Positions 1 to 7,805 of a stretch of DNA of 44,239 bases are shown here, piece after piece. The notes beneath the pieces are model-generated. The model ran no database searches and was not told the DNA's origin. It saw nothing but the letters and a program-made list of their open reading frames with translations. The position numbers and the translations under genes are program-made. Positions within the stretch are counted from its first letter, which is position 1. Every line of letters begins with the position of its first letter. Source of the DNA: Alitiscatomonas aceti (lineage in GTDB: Bacteria; Bacillota; Clostridia; Lachnospirales; Lachnospiraceae); the NCBI RefSeq assembly GCF_025567195.1, contig NZ_JAOQJF010000028.1, forward strand, positions 1 through 44,239. The letters run 5' to 3'.

Positions 1-112
1 ATTGGGAAGCAGGGATTTTCTCTGTTTCCCTTTTTTGTCTTAGGAATAGTTCCTATATTTGCCAATGATAATTATACACTAACGTATCAAAAAGGTATCA
101 CAACACATACTA

Positions 113-152
113 AGAGCCGGAAAGTCCGCTGTTTATGCGGCTTCCCGGCTCT
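113..152 (-). terminator. Hairpin after guaA, probable terminator
   Basis: An inverted repeat with arms AGAGCCGG and CCGGCTCT, extended inward by a GCGG/CCGC-type pairing around a short AT loop, begins 8 bases beyond the guaA stop codon. The following minus-strand bases are only moderately T-rich, so termination efficiency is uncertain. Bases 1-112 contain nothing else I can support. Confidence 0.6.
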
Positions 153-159
153 CTGTTTA

Positions 160-1704
160 CTATTCAAACTCAATCGTCGCCGGCGGCTTCCCCGTGCAGT
201 CATACAGCACACGGTTCACATGCTGGACCTCGTTTACGATCCGGTTGGAGACCCTGCCAATCACCTCCCAGGGCAGCTCTGCTGCCTCGGCGGTCATAAA
301 GTCAATGGTGTTCACAGCCCGCAGCGCGATGGCGTAATCATACGTTCTCTCGTCGCCCATGACACCCACGGAGCGCATGTTGGTCAGTGCGGCAAAGTAC
401 TGGCCGATGCTCCGGTCCAGACCGGCCCTGGCAATCTCTTCCCGGTAAATGGCGTCTGCCTCCTGGACCATCTTCACCTTCTCCGGCGTTACCTCTCCGA
501 TGATACGGATCCCAAGTCCCGGGCCCGGGAACGGCTGACGGTACACCAGCTTTTCCGGGATCCCCAGCTCCAGGCCGGCCTTTCTCACCTCGTCCTTGAA
601 CAGATCGCGGAGGGGCTCGATGATCTCCTTGAAATCCACGTAATCCGGCAGTCCTCCCACGTTGTGGTGGGACTTGATCACAGCGGATTCACCGCCCAGG
701 CCGCTTTCCACCACATCCGGATAAATGGTTCCCTGCACCAGGAAATCCACAGCTCCGATCTTCTTCGCCTCTTCCTCAAACACGCGGATAAACTCCTCGC
801 CGATGATCTTTCTCTTTTTCTCCGGCTCTTCCACACCGGCCAGCTTATCGTAGAAGCGCTGCTGGGCATTTACACGGATGAAGTTCAGATCATAGGGGCC
901 GTTGGGGCCAAATACCTCTTCCACCTCATCGCCCTCATTTTTTCGCAGCAGGCCATGGTCAACGAACACGCAGGTCAGCTGATCGCCCACGGCCTTGGCC
1001 AGCATAACGGCCGCAACGGAGGAGTCCACACCGCCGGATAATGCGCAGAGCACCTTTCCGTTTCCGACCTTCTCGCGGATCGCCCGGATGCTGTTCTCCA
1101 CAAACGCGTCCATCTTCCAGGTTCCGGAGCAGCCGCAGACCTCATAAAGGAAATTGTGCAGCATCTTCGTGCCTTCCTGGGTATGAAGGACCTCCGGATG
1201 ATACTGGATCGCATACAGCTTCTTCTCCGCACACTCGGCAGCCGCCACCGGACAATCGGCCGTATGGGCCACGATCCGGAAACCGGGAGCCGCCTTTTCA
1301 ATATAATCGTTATGGCTCATCCAGCAGATGGTCTTTTCGGACACATCTCCATACAGCTTGCTGGTCTTGTCCACCGTCACTTCGATCTTTCCATACTCAC
1401 GGACCGGAGCCTTACATACATGGCCGCCCAGCACATGCATCATCAGCTGTGCCCCGTAGCACAGGCCCAGCACCGGGATCCCCAGCTCAAATAATTCTTT
1501 GCTGCAGGATGCGGCTCCTTCCTCATAGCAGCTGTCGGGGCCTCCCGTGAGGATGATCCCCATGGGATTCATGGCCTTGATCTGTTCCAGATCTGTTTTA
1601 TAAGAATAAATTTCACAGTATACGCTGCACTCGCGGACACGGCGGGCCACAAGCTGGTTATACTGGCCGCCGAAATCAATAACAATAATTTTTTCCTGAT
1701 TCAT
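160..1704 (-). CDS. guaA: GMP synthase (glutamine-hydrolysing)
   Basis: Converts XMP, ATP and glutamine to GMP in the cytoplasm, the last step of de novo guanine nucleotide synthesis. The N-terminal class I glutamine amidotransferase domain shows the nucleophile motif GLCYGAQ (Cys82) and the YHPEV His/Glu pair. The ATP pyrophosphatase domain follows with the SGGVDSS P-loop, and the C-terminal GMP synthase dimerisation domain ends in PPATIEFE. The start at 1704 (MNQEKIIVIDFGG) has AGGAGG six bases upstream; the frame stays open to 1755, but those 17 residues lie in the leader. The product is 514 residues, normal for the family. A sigma-A-type promoter lies about 80 bases upstream and a hairpin follows the stop. 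Identification is secure. Confidence 0.97.
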   Translation of the reverse strand: MNQEKIIVIDFGGQYNQLVARRVRECSVYCEIYSYKTDLEQIKAMNPMGIILTGGPDSCYEEGAASCSKELFELGIPVLGLCYGAQLMMHVLGGHVCKAPVREYGKIEVTVDKTSKLYGDVSEKTICWMSHNDYIEKAAPGFRIVAHTADCPVAAAECAEKKLYAIQYHPEVLHTQEGTKMLHNFLYEVCGCSGTWKMDAFVENSIRAIREKVGNGKVLCALSGGVDSSVAAVMLAKAVGDQLTCVFVDHGLLRKNEGDEVEEVFGPNGPYDLNFIRVNAQQRFYDKLAGVEEPEKKRKIIGEEFIRVFEEEAKKIGAVDFLVQGTIYPDVVESGLGGESAVIKSHHNVGGLPDYVDFKEIIEPLRDLFKDEVRKAGLELGIPEKLVYRQPFPGPGLGIRIIGEVTPEKVKMVQEADAIYREEIARAGLDRSIGQYFAALTNMRSVGVMGDERTYDYAIALRAVNTIDFMTAEAAELPWEVIGRVSNRIVNEVQHVNRVLYDCTGKPPATIEFE

Positions 1705-1737
1705 CGAGAGCCTCCTGTCAACCTTTGTTGAAAAGCT

Positions 1738-1770
1738 GTACCTGCCGAAAAGCATGATTTCAGCAGGTAC
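1738..1770 (-). promoter_or_regulatory. Hairpin in guaA 5' leader
   Basis: The perfect arms GTACCTGC / GCAGGTAC continue after one mismatch as GAAA / TTTC around a 7-base loop. It begins roughly 10 bases after the predicted transcription start and ends 33 bases before the guaA start codon. It has no T-run in the guaA direction, so it is not a terminator. It does not resemble a purine riboswitch; an mRNA-stabilising or protein-binding hairpin is possible. Confidence 0.45.
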
Positions 1771-1785
1771 AAAAATTTTGTAATC

Positions 1786-1814
1786 ATTATAATTGAAAGG
1801 TTTTGTCTTTGCAA
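1786..1814 (-). promoter_or_regulatory. guaA promoter
   Basis: Minus-strand TTGCAA (1809-1814) and TATAAT (1786-1791) are separated by 17 bases, close to the sigma-A consensus. This places the transcription start near 1779 and gives a leader of about 75 bases. Confidence 0.7.
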
Positions 1815-1953
1815 GAAAAAAACTGTAAGTCCGGAAAAAACAGCAGAAACACCAGTGATCCGTTTAAAAATCCCCGATTATCCGGCAGATTTTCCGTCTG
1901 GGAATAGATCTGTTTCCAGTCTTTCCAAGCTGTCCCGGTGCGCCCTTTAACAG

Positions 1954-3102
1954 CTATGCCTCATAGGTTCCCTTCTTTAATAATACGCCGTCCTGCATCA
2001 TCAGGCTGCCGCGGGCAATGACCGTATTCATGGAGAGATCGCCGTTGAGCACCAGCACGTCTGCGTCGCTTCCCACATGGACGGCTCCCTTTTTGGGATA
2101 TACCTCCAGAGCCTTCGCCACATTTCTGGTTCCCAGGGACAGAGCCTCCTCCAGGGACATATTTTCATTCTGGACCTGATATACCACCTGACGGTACATG
2201 GTATCCACACTGGAAACACCCATTTCCGTAAGATTTCCGGCTGCGTCATAGTTGGACCAGCTTCCCTGTCCGTCGGAGCTGATGGTCACCTTGTCCATGG
2301 GAACCCCGGCCTCCTTTGCCGCCCGCAGGGATGCCGCCAGCTCTTTGATCTTTTCCTCAAACTGTCCGCAGGTGAAGTCGATGGTTCCGCCCATCTTTGC
2401 CAGCTTGAATGCGTCCTCCTGGAGCTTCTTTGCTCTTCCCACATGGGTGGGCTGGAACGTCTTTACAGGGATCGAGGTGCGCTCCAGGGCTTCAAAGACC
2501 GGACTTAAGGCCCTGTCGTCGCCGCCCATATGGAGGCATACAAAACCGGCTTTTCCGCTTAACATGCCGGCTGTCCGCACATCGCTTCCCAGGCGGATCA
2601 GCTCGTCCACGGTGATGTTCGGGGCACGGTGGTCAGAGACTGCCAGCTTAAGGCCGATGATCTCGTCTACGAACATGATATCCCTGCTGATGCTTCCTGT
2701 GATGGTCGGACCCGGATGCCCGTATGCTCCGCAGCAGCAGTAGGCAGAAATTCCCTCTTCCTTTAATGCTTTGGCCTTAGCTACCAGATTTTCAGTGCTC
2801 CGGCTGATGCCGTCGGTTCCCAGAAGTCCCACCACTGTGGTCACGCCGCCCCTGATCAGATCAGAAAGCTGCACCTGAGGAGCCTGTGTGTGGAAGCTTC
2901 CCTCACCGCCGCCGCCTGTAATATGGACATGGCGGTCAATGAATCCAGGCGCCACGATCCGTCCCGTTCCGTCGATCACCTGGCAGCCCTCATATTCCGG
3001 AAGATCCTCCCCGATCCGCTCGATCTTTTCACCGGCGATGAGCACGTCCTTTTTCCCAAGATACTCCGGTGCATACACCTCTGCCCCTTTGATTAATAGC
3101 AT
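1954..3102 (-). CDS. iadA: Beta-aspartyl-peptidase (isoaspartyl dipeptidase)
   Basis: A 382-residue amidohydrolase-superfamily enzyme predicted to cleave isoaspartyl dipeptides, which form when damaged proteins are degraded. Visible features are the metal-binding HVH at 58-60 followed by the glycine-rich ITGGGGEG typical of IadA, the ISRDIMF and LKLAVSDHR segments around the expected metal-bridging lysine, and the catalytic-Asp motif SSDGQGS. The C-terminal segment (DADVLVLNGDLSMNTVIARG) is the usual small beta domain. A ribosome site (GGAGGAG) lies just upstream of the ATG. It lies downstream of uvrA with a palindromic repeat copy between them that may carry its promoter. Dihydropyrimidinase or another amidohydrolase is less likely given the GGGGEG signature. 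Confidence 0.93.
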   Translation of the reverse strand: MLLIKGAEVYAPEYLGKKDVLIAGEKIERIGEDLPEYEGCQVIDGTGRIVAPGFIDRHVHITGGGGEGSFHTQAPQVQLSDLIRGGVTTVVGLLGTDGISRSTENLVAKAKALKEEGISAYCCCGAYGHPGPTITGSISRDIMFVDEIIGLKLAVSDHRAPNITVDELIRLGSDVRTAGMLSGKAGFVCLHMGGDDRALSPVFEALERTSIPVKTFQPTHVGRAKKLQEDAFKLAKMGGTIDFTCGQFEEKIKELAASLRAAKEAGVPMDKVTISSDGQGSWSNYDAAGNLTEMGVSSVDTMYRQVVYQVQNENMSLEEALSLGTRNVAKALEVYPKKGAVHVGSDADVLVLNGDLSMNTVIARGSLMMQDGVLLKKGTYEA

Positions 3103-3122
3103 ATCTGCTCCTCCTTGTTTTT

Positions 3123-3216
3123 ATACCCCTCCGGGCGATTTAAGCGCATGGTCTCATAAAAATACAGAGATCAGAATGCGCCATGATACGATGGATTTCT
3201 TTCTCCATTGTATCAT
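3123..3216 (-). repeat. Two-hairpin palindromic repeat, copy 1 (diverged)
   Basis: On the minus strand the unit reads palindrome B (3183-3216, arms ATGATACAATGGA / TCCATCGTATCAT), palindrome A (3144-3181, arms GCGCAT / ATGCGC plus inner GAGA/TCTC pairing), then the tail AAATCGCCCGGAGGGGTAT. The order, spacing and tail match the copies upstream of uvrA. The arm bases differ on both sides so that pairing is kept, with one G-T pair. The uvrA stop codon lies inside the B arm. Confidence 0.75.
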
Positions 3217-3236
3217 ACTTCCTCCCGCTTTTCCAA
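3207..3236 (-). promoter_or_regulatory. Possible iadA promoter inside repeat copy 1
   Basis: Minus-strand TTGGAA (3231-3236, within the uvrA 3' end) and TACAAT (3207-3212, in palindrome arm B) are 18 bases apart. This is weaker than consensus, but it sits at the same place in the repeat as the TATAAT proposed for uvrA. Confidence 0.4.
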
Positions 3237-6053
3237 ATATTTCTTCACGTACCTTCCCGTATAGGAAACCGGGCTTTCTGCCACCTGCTCCGGCGTTCCC
3301 TTTGCGATCACCGTACCGCCCCGGTCGCCGCCCTCTGGCCCCATATCGATGATATAGTCGGCGGTCTTGATCACGTCCAGGTTGTGCTCGATGACCACCA
3401 CCGTGTTTCCGCCCTCAGACAAACGGCGCAGGATCTCCACCAGCTTGTGAACATCCGCAAAATGAAGTCCCGTGGTGGGCTCGTCCAGGACATAAATGGT
3501 CTTTCCCGTTCCTCTTCTGGAAAGCTCCGTGGCCAGCTTGATCCTCTGGGCCTCGCCGCCAGAAAGCTCTGTGGACGGCTGCCCCAGTCTGATATAGGAA
3601 AGCCCCACATCGTTTAAGGTAGCGATCTTTCTGGAAATGGACGGCACGTTTTCAAAGAACTTCAATGCCTCCTCCACGGTCATGTTCAGTACATCGTAGA
3701 TGCTCTTTCCCTTATATTTTACCTCCAGCGTCTCCCGGTTGTACCGTTTTCCGCCGCAGACCTCGCATGGAACGTAAACGTCCGGCAGGAAATGCATTTC
3801 GATCTTTATGATCCCGTCGCCGCTGCAGGCCTCACACCGGCCGCCCTTTACGTTAAAGCTGAACCGGCCCTTGCTGTATCCTTTGGCCTTGGCGTCGGGC
3901 GTCGCCGCAAACAGGTCCCGGATCAGATCGAACACGCCCGTATACGTTGCCGGGTTGGACCTGGGCGTCCGGCCGATGGGCGACTGGTCGATGGCGATGA
4001 TCTTATCCAGCTGGTCCACGCCGTCGATTCCGTCATGGGCTCCGGCAATGGTCCTGGCCCGGTTCAGCTTCTTTGCCAGGGACTTATACAATATCTCATT
4101 GACCAGAGAGCTCTTTCCCGAGCCGGACACGCCTGTCACACAGGTCATCACTCCCAGGGGGATATCCACATCCACATTTTTCAGGTTATTCTCCCTGGCG
4201 CCCCGCACCTTCAGCCAGCCTGTGGGCTGCCGCCGCTCTGACGGCACCGGAATGGACCTCCGGCCGCTTAAGTATGCGCCTGTGATGGAATCCTCACACT
4301 TCATGATCTCCTCAGCCGTCCCGACGGCCACCACTTTTCCACCATGCTCTCCCGCTCCGGGACCGATATCCACAATACAGTCCGCAGCCATCATAGTATC
4401 CTCATCATGTTCCACCACGATCACGCTGTTTCCCAGGTCCCGCAGATGGGTCAGGGTCTTTAAGAGCTTGTCATTGTCCCTCTGGTGGAGGCCGATGCTG
4501 GGCTCGTCCAAGATATAGGCCACACCCACCAGACCAGAGCCGATCTGGGTAGCCAGACGGATCCTCTGGGCCTCGCCGCCGGAAAGGGTCCCCGTGGCCC
4601 GGGACAGGGAAAGGTAATCCAGTCCCACGTCGATGAGGAACATGATCCTGGCCCGGATCTCCTTCAGGATCTGTTCTCCGATCATCTTCTGCATCTCCGA
4701 AAGCTCCAGGCCGTCGATGAACTCCTTAAACTTCACGATGGACATATCTGTGGCGTCGAAGATATTTTTTCCGCCCACGGTCACCGCCAAGGATTCCTTT
4801 TTAAGCCTCTTTCCATGGCAGGCATTACAGGGGGTGATCCTCATGAAGGTCTCATATTCCGCCTTGCTGGCCTGAGAAAAGGTTTCCCGGTATCTGCGGT
4901 TCACATTTTCAATAAGTCCCTCAAAGGCCACGTCGTAAACACCGGTGCCGCGCTGCCCCGTATAATGGACCGCCACCTTTTTCCCCTGTGTCCCGTAAAT
5001 CAGGATATCGTGGATCTCTTTAGGATAATCCTCAAAGGGAGTATCCAGGTCAAAATGGTACTCTTTGGCCAGGGCGTCCAGGATCGCCCTGGAAAAGCTT
5101 CCCTCCTTGGCGCAGGACTGCCAGCCCAGGACTGCAATGGCCCCCTCCTTGATGCTTAAGGACTTATCCGGGATCATCAGATCCTCGTCAAATTCCATTT
5201 TGTATCCCAGTCCAAAGCACTCCGGACAGGCCCCGAAGGGATTATTGAAGGAAAAGCTCCTGGGCTCCACCTCCTCGATGCTGATCCCGCAGTCGGGGCA
5301 GGAAAAGCTCTGGCTGAAATTCACCGGCTCTCCGTCAAAAACATCCAGGATCATCAGGCCTCCAGACAGCTTCATCACTGTTTCGATGGAATCGGCCAGA
5401 CGTTTTTCGATCCCCTCCTTCACCACCAGACGGTCCACCACGATTTCGATGTTATGCTTGATGTTCTTCTCCAGCTGGATCTCCTCCGTCAGCTCATGAA
5501 GGTTGCCATCAATGCGGACACGGACATAGCCGCTTTTCTTCGCCTGCTCCAGGACCTTTTCGTGCCGTCCCTTCCTTCCCCGCACCATGGGAGCCAGAAG
5601 CTGGATCCGTGTGCGCTCCGGCAGCTCCATGATCTGGTCCACCATCTGGTCCACGGTCTGCTTTTTGATCTCCCGTCCGCATTTGGGACAGTGGGGGATA
5701 CCGATTCTGGCATATAAAAGACGCATATAATCGTAGATCTCCGTCACTGTTCCCACCGTGGAACGCGGGTTTCTGTTGGTGGATTTCTGGTCGATGGAGA
5801 TCGCCGGGGAAAGTCCCTCGATGCTCTCCACATCGGGCTTCTCCATCTGCCCCAGGAACTGGCGGGCATAGGACGAAAGGGATTCCATATACCGTCTCTG
5901 CCCCTCGGCGTAGATCGTATCAAAGGCCAGGGAGGATTTTCCCGAGCCGGAAAGGCCGGTTAAGACCACCAGCTCATTCCGCGGGATATCCACGGAAATA
6001 TTCTTCAGGTTGTGCTCGTTGGCACCGCGGATCTTAATATATTGCTTTGGCAT
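3213..6053 (-). CDS. uvrA: Excinuclease ABC subunit A
   Basis: The DNA-damage recognition ATPase of nucleotide excision repair, acting with UvrB and UvrC. It has two ABC modules: Walker A GLSGSGKSSLAFDTIYAEG near the N-terminus and GVSGSGKSSLVNEIL in the second half, each followed by an LSGGEAQRI signature and a DEP Walker B. Zinc-binding Cys pairs are seen in CPKCGREI, CPDCG...CPECFGLG, CNACHGK and CEACSGDG...CEVCGGK. The start at 6053 (MPKQYIKIRG) has AGGAG seven bases upstream; an ATG six bases earlier is too close to that site, and the further open frame to 6284 translates two palindromic repeats and is not real. The product is about 946 residues, normal length. No uvrB or uvrC is nearby. 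Confidence 0.97.
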   Translation of the reverse strand: MPKQYIKIRGANEHNLKNISVDIPRNELVVLTGLSGSGKSSLAFDTIYAEGQRRYMESLSSYARQFLGQMEKPDVESIEGLSPAISIDQKSTNRNPRSTVGTVTEIYDYMRLLYARIGIPHCPKCGREIKKQTVDQMVDQIMELPERTRIQLLAPMVRGRKGRHEKVLEQAKKSGYVRVRIDGNLHELTEEIQLEKNIKHNIEIVVDRLVVKEGIEKRLADSIETVMKLSGGLMILDVFDGEPVNFSQSFSCPDCGISIEEVEPRSFSFNNPFGACPECFGLGYKMEFDEDLMIPDKSLSIKEGAIAVLGWQSCAKEGSFSRAILDALAKEYHFDLDTPFEDYPKEIHDILIYGTQGKKVAVHYTGQRGTGVYDVAFEGLIENVNRRYRETFSQASKAEYETFMRITPCNACHGKRLKKESLAVTVGGKNIFDATDMSIVKFKEFIDGLELSEMQKMIGEQILKEIRARIMFLIDVGLDYLSLSRATGTLSGGEAQRIRLATQIGSGLVGVAYILDEPSIGLHQRDNDKLLKTLTHLRDLGNSVIVVEHDEDTMMAADCIVDIGPGAGEHGGKVVAVGTAEEIMKCEDSITGAYLSGRRSIPVPSERRQPTGWLKVRGARENNLKNVDVDIPLGVMTCVTGVSGSGKSSLVNEILYKSLAKKLNRARTIAGAHDGIDGVDQLDKIIAIDQSPIGRTPRSNPATYTGVFDLIRDLFAATPDAKAKGYSKGRFSFNVKGGRCEACSGDGIIKIEMHFLPDVYVPCEVCGGKRYNRETLEVKYKGKSIYDVLNMTVEEALKFFENVPSISRKIATLNDVGLSYIRLGQPSTELSGGEAQRIKLATELSRRGTGKTIYVLDEPTTGLHFADVHKLVEILRRLSEGGNTVVVIEHNLDVIKTADYIIDMGPEGGDRGGTVIAKGTPEQVAESPVSYTGRYVKKYLEKREEV

Positions 6054-6065
6054 TGCCATTCTCCT

Positions 6066-6148
6066 ATAAATCCGGGCATCTGGGATTTTGCAGGAAGGCA
6101 GAAGCCAGATGCGCCATGGTATAATGTCTGTTTTACAGACATTATACC
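6066..6148 (-). repeat. Two-hairpin palindromic repeat, copy 2
   Basis: Palindrome B (6118-6148) has 13-base perfect arms GGTATAATGTCTG / CAGACATTATACC with a 5-base loop. Palindrome A (6076-6112) has arms GCATCTGG / CCAGATGC. The tail (CCCGGATTTATAGGAG on the minus strand) is a shortened version of the family tail and runs into the uvrA ribosome binding site. Confidence 0.85.
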
Positions 6149-6164
6149 GCACCCTTCGGCTGCG

Positions 6165-6262
6165 ATACCCCTCCGGGAGATTTGAGCGCCTGGATTTTCG
6201 CGGTGAACGCGAAAACCAGATGCGCCATGGTATAATGTCTGTTTTACAGACATTATACCATG
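6165..6262 (-). repeat. Two-hairpin palindromic repeat, copy 3 (best preserved)
   Basis: Palindrome B (6226-6262) has perfect 16-base arms CATGGTATAATGTCTG / CAGACATTATACCATG with loop TTTTA. Palindrome A (6186-6225) has arms GCGCCTGG and CCAGATGCGC extended inward by TTTTCGCG / CGCGAAAA. The tail on the minus strand is TCAAATCTCCCGGAGGGGTAT. It is in direct orientation with copy 2, and bases 6216-6259 repeat 6105-6148 almost exactly. Confidence 0.9.
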
Positions 6263-6280
6263 ATTCTCTCCCGGATTCAA
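6252..6280 (-). promoter_or_regulatory. uvrA promoter with -10 box supplied by repeat copy 3
   Basis: Minus-strand TTGAAT (6275-6280) and TATAAT (6252-6257) are 17 bases apart. The -10 hexamer is the upstream arm of palindrome B, so transcription would start within the palindrome and the leader would contain both remaining hairpins and copy 2. Confidence 0.6.
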
Positions 6281-6299
6281 ACATTTGTTCGCTGTTTCC

Positions 6300-6327
6300 A
6301 AAAAGAAAAGGTCCCGTTTCCGGGACC
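6300..6327 (-). terminator. Rho-independent terminator of the 6353 gene
   Basis: Perfect stem GGTCCCG / CGGGACC with a 4-base loop (GAAA on the minus strand), followed on the minus strand by TTTTCTTTTT. It lies 26 bases after the stop codon. Confidence 0.9.
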
Positions 6328-6352
6328 CTTTCTCTTCAAGAGGAAATGATCG

Positions 6353-7597
6353 TTAATCAGTGATTTCAATCTTGTATGTGCCGTCACTCTGTTTTGTGAT
6401 CCTGTATTTCACGCCGTCGGCGTCGGTCACGGTACCGCTGGTCTTTACCTTACCCTGCTCGTTTACTACGTAATCCTTGCCGTCAACGCTTACCTTTTCG
6501 TACTTCATTCCTTCTTCTGCCCGGATCAGAACGCCTTCCTCATAAAGAGCTCCGTCCTTGACGCCGGTGTAGCCGTCGCCGCGGTTTCCAAGAGAACCTG
6601 TGGTCGTGAAGTAGAATACCTCGTTGTCATGGTCATCGTCGTTTACAACTACGCGGCCTGTCATCATTTCGCCGTTATCGGGGTTAAAGTAGAACTTTCT
6701 GCCGTCTTCCACTTCTACCATTCCGGTCACCATACGGCCCTGGGTATCGAAGCAGTAGGTCTCGCCTTTGATCTTCGCCATACCGTAGTGTCCGCCAATG
6801 ACTGTGGTCTTATACTCGGTGGAGTATGCGCGGCCGTCACGGAAGTAATACCAGCTTTCCTCTGCATCGTCCGGAGAAGCCAGGTACTGCCAGCCGTCCG
6901 CCTGCTGTCCGCCGCTTCTGTAATACCGTAAGTGGGCGGTATCCGAGCTGGACAGATCGTCGCGGCCTGTGGAGGTATAGTCTGACGGGTTTACCCATCC
7001 GGTCAGCATCCGTCCCTCATGATCAAAGATATAAGCGGTGCCGCCGATGCTCTTTTCTGTCTCCCGCACCATCTTGCCGTTGGTGCCGAAATAGAACCAG
7101 TACTCACCCCAGTCATCGTTGGGATCCGGAAGCTGCTTCCAGCCGGCTGCCATTGCGCCGGAGCTGCCCAGATAATAGATATCTCCGTCCAGATCCTGCC
7201 AGCCGGTGGCCATTACAGAATTGTTGAAATAGTACCATACGTCATGGATCTGCTTCCAGCCGTTCTCATAAGCCTTTCCGTTGGCTCCGAAGTATCTCCA
7301 GCCGCCTTCATGATCCCAGTTGTCGCTCAGCTCTCTCCATTCGTTGAGCACCATTTCGCCGCTGCTGTTCACATAGTAGGTGTCGTCGATCAGGCTGTTG
7401 GTCCGCATCACGCCGTTGGAATCCATATAGTACCATTTTTCGTTGACCTTCACCCAGTCGTCCTGGACCATTTTTCCTGTGGAATCATTGTAGTAATACC
7501 AGTTTCCATTTTTCTGGGACCAGCCTGCAAAGGAAGTCATTGCCATTCCGGCTGTGAACGCCGCTGCAAGTGTCAGAACCATTAAACCTTTTCTCAT
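6353..7597 (-). CDS. Secreted cell-wall-binding repeat protein
   Basis: A 414-residue exported protein. Residues 1-24 are a signal peptide (MRKGL, hydrophobic core, cleavage near SFA-GW). Most of the mature chain consists of aromatic-rich repeats of the choline/cell-wall-binding type, for example GWSQKNGNWYYYNDSTGKMV, VKVNEKWYYMDSNGVM, GWQDLDGDIYYLGSSGAMAAG and GWKQ...WFYFGTNGKMV. There is no recognisable catalytic domain. The last ~60 residues (from YEEGVLI) are repeat-like and end in a short charged beta segment. A very good ribosome site (AAAGGAGG) precedes the ATG and a strong terminator follows, so it is probably monocistronic. It may be an abundant surface protein that binds wall polymer; the actual ligand is unknown. 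Confidence 0.85.
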   Translation of the reverse strand: MRKGLMVLTLAAAFTAGMAMTSFAGWSQKNGNWYYYNDSTGKMVQDDWVKVNEKWYYMDSNGVMRTNSLIDDTYYVNSSGEMVLNEWRELSDNWDHEGGWRYFGANGKAYENGWKQIHDVWYYFNNSVMATGWQDLDGDIYYLGSSGAMAAGWKQLPDPNDDWGEYWFYFGTNGKMVRETEKSIGGTAYIFDHEGRMLTGWVNPSDYTSTGRDDLSSSDTAHLRYYRSGGQQADGWQYLASPDDAEESWYYFRDGRAYSTEYKTTVIGGHYGMAKIKGETYCFDTQGRMVTGMVEVEDGRKFYFNPDNGEMMTGRVVVNDDDHDNEVFYFTTTGSLGNRGDGYTGVKDGALYEEGVLIRAEEGMKYEKVSVDGKDYVVNEQGKVKTSGTVTDADGVKYRITKQSDGTYKIEITD

Positions 7598-7746
7598 ATC
7601 ATTTCCTCCTTTATAAAAAATCTGTCAAAATTATTCTTTCTCATCTGTTGTATGGAGTATATCATATTTCTGTATTTTTTTCATCACTTTTTCTTCACAT
7701 TTTCATTACAATTCTATGAAGCATTTATGGCAAAAAAGTGGCAGAG

Positions 7747-7799
7747 GGACGGGGCCTGGGGATATCGGGAGCAGGGGGAGGAAGCGGGGAGGGAGGGGG
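7747..7799 (+). other. G-tract, quadruplex-prone
   Basis: On the plus strand seven runs of three to five G occur within 53 bases, separated by loops of one to seven bases. It lies between the stop of the membrane-protein gene and the start region of the 6353 gene, in otherwise AT-rich spacer. In minus-strand transcripts it is a C-rich stretch, and the template strand carries the G runs. Confidence 0.6.
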
Positions 7800-7805
7800 C
7801 AGGAT

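Noticed and set aside
6066..6262. CRISPR-like repeats
   Set aside because: There are only two tandem units, their pairing is internal, spacing is not array-like and no cas genes are present.
6059..6284. N-terminal extension of uvrA with a duplicated peptide
   Set aside because: The apparent repeat of residues is the translation of two palindromic DNA repeats. The family start and ribosome site lie at 6053.
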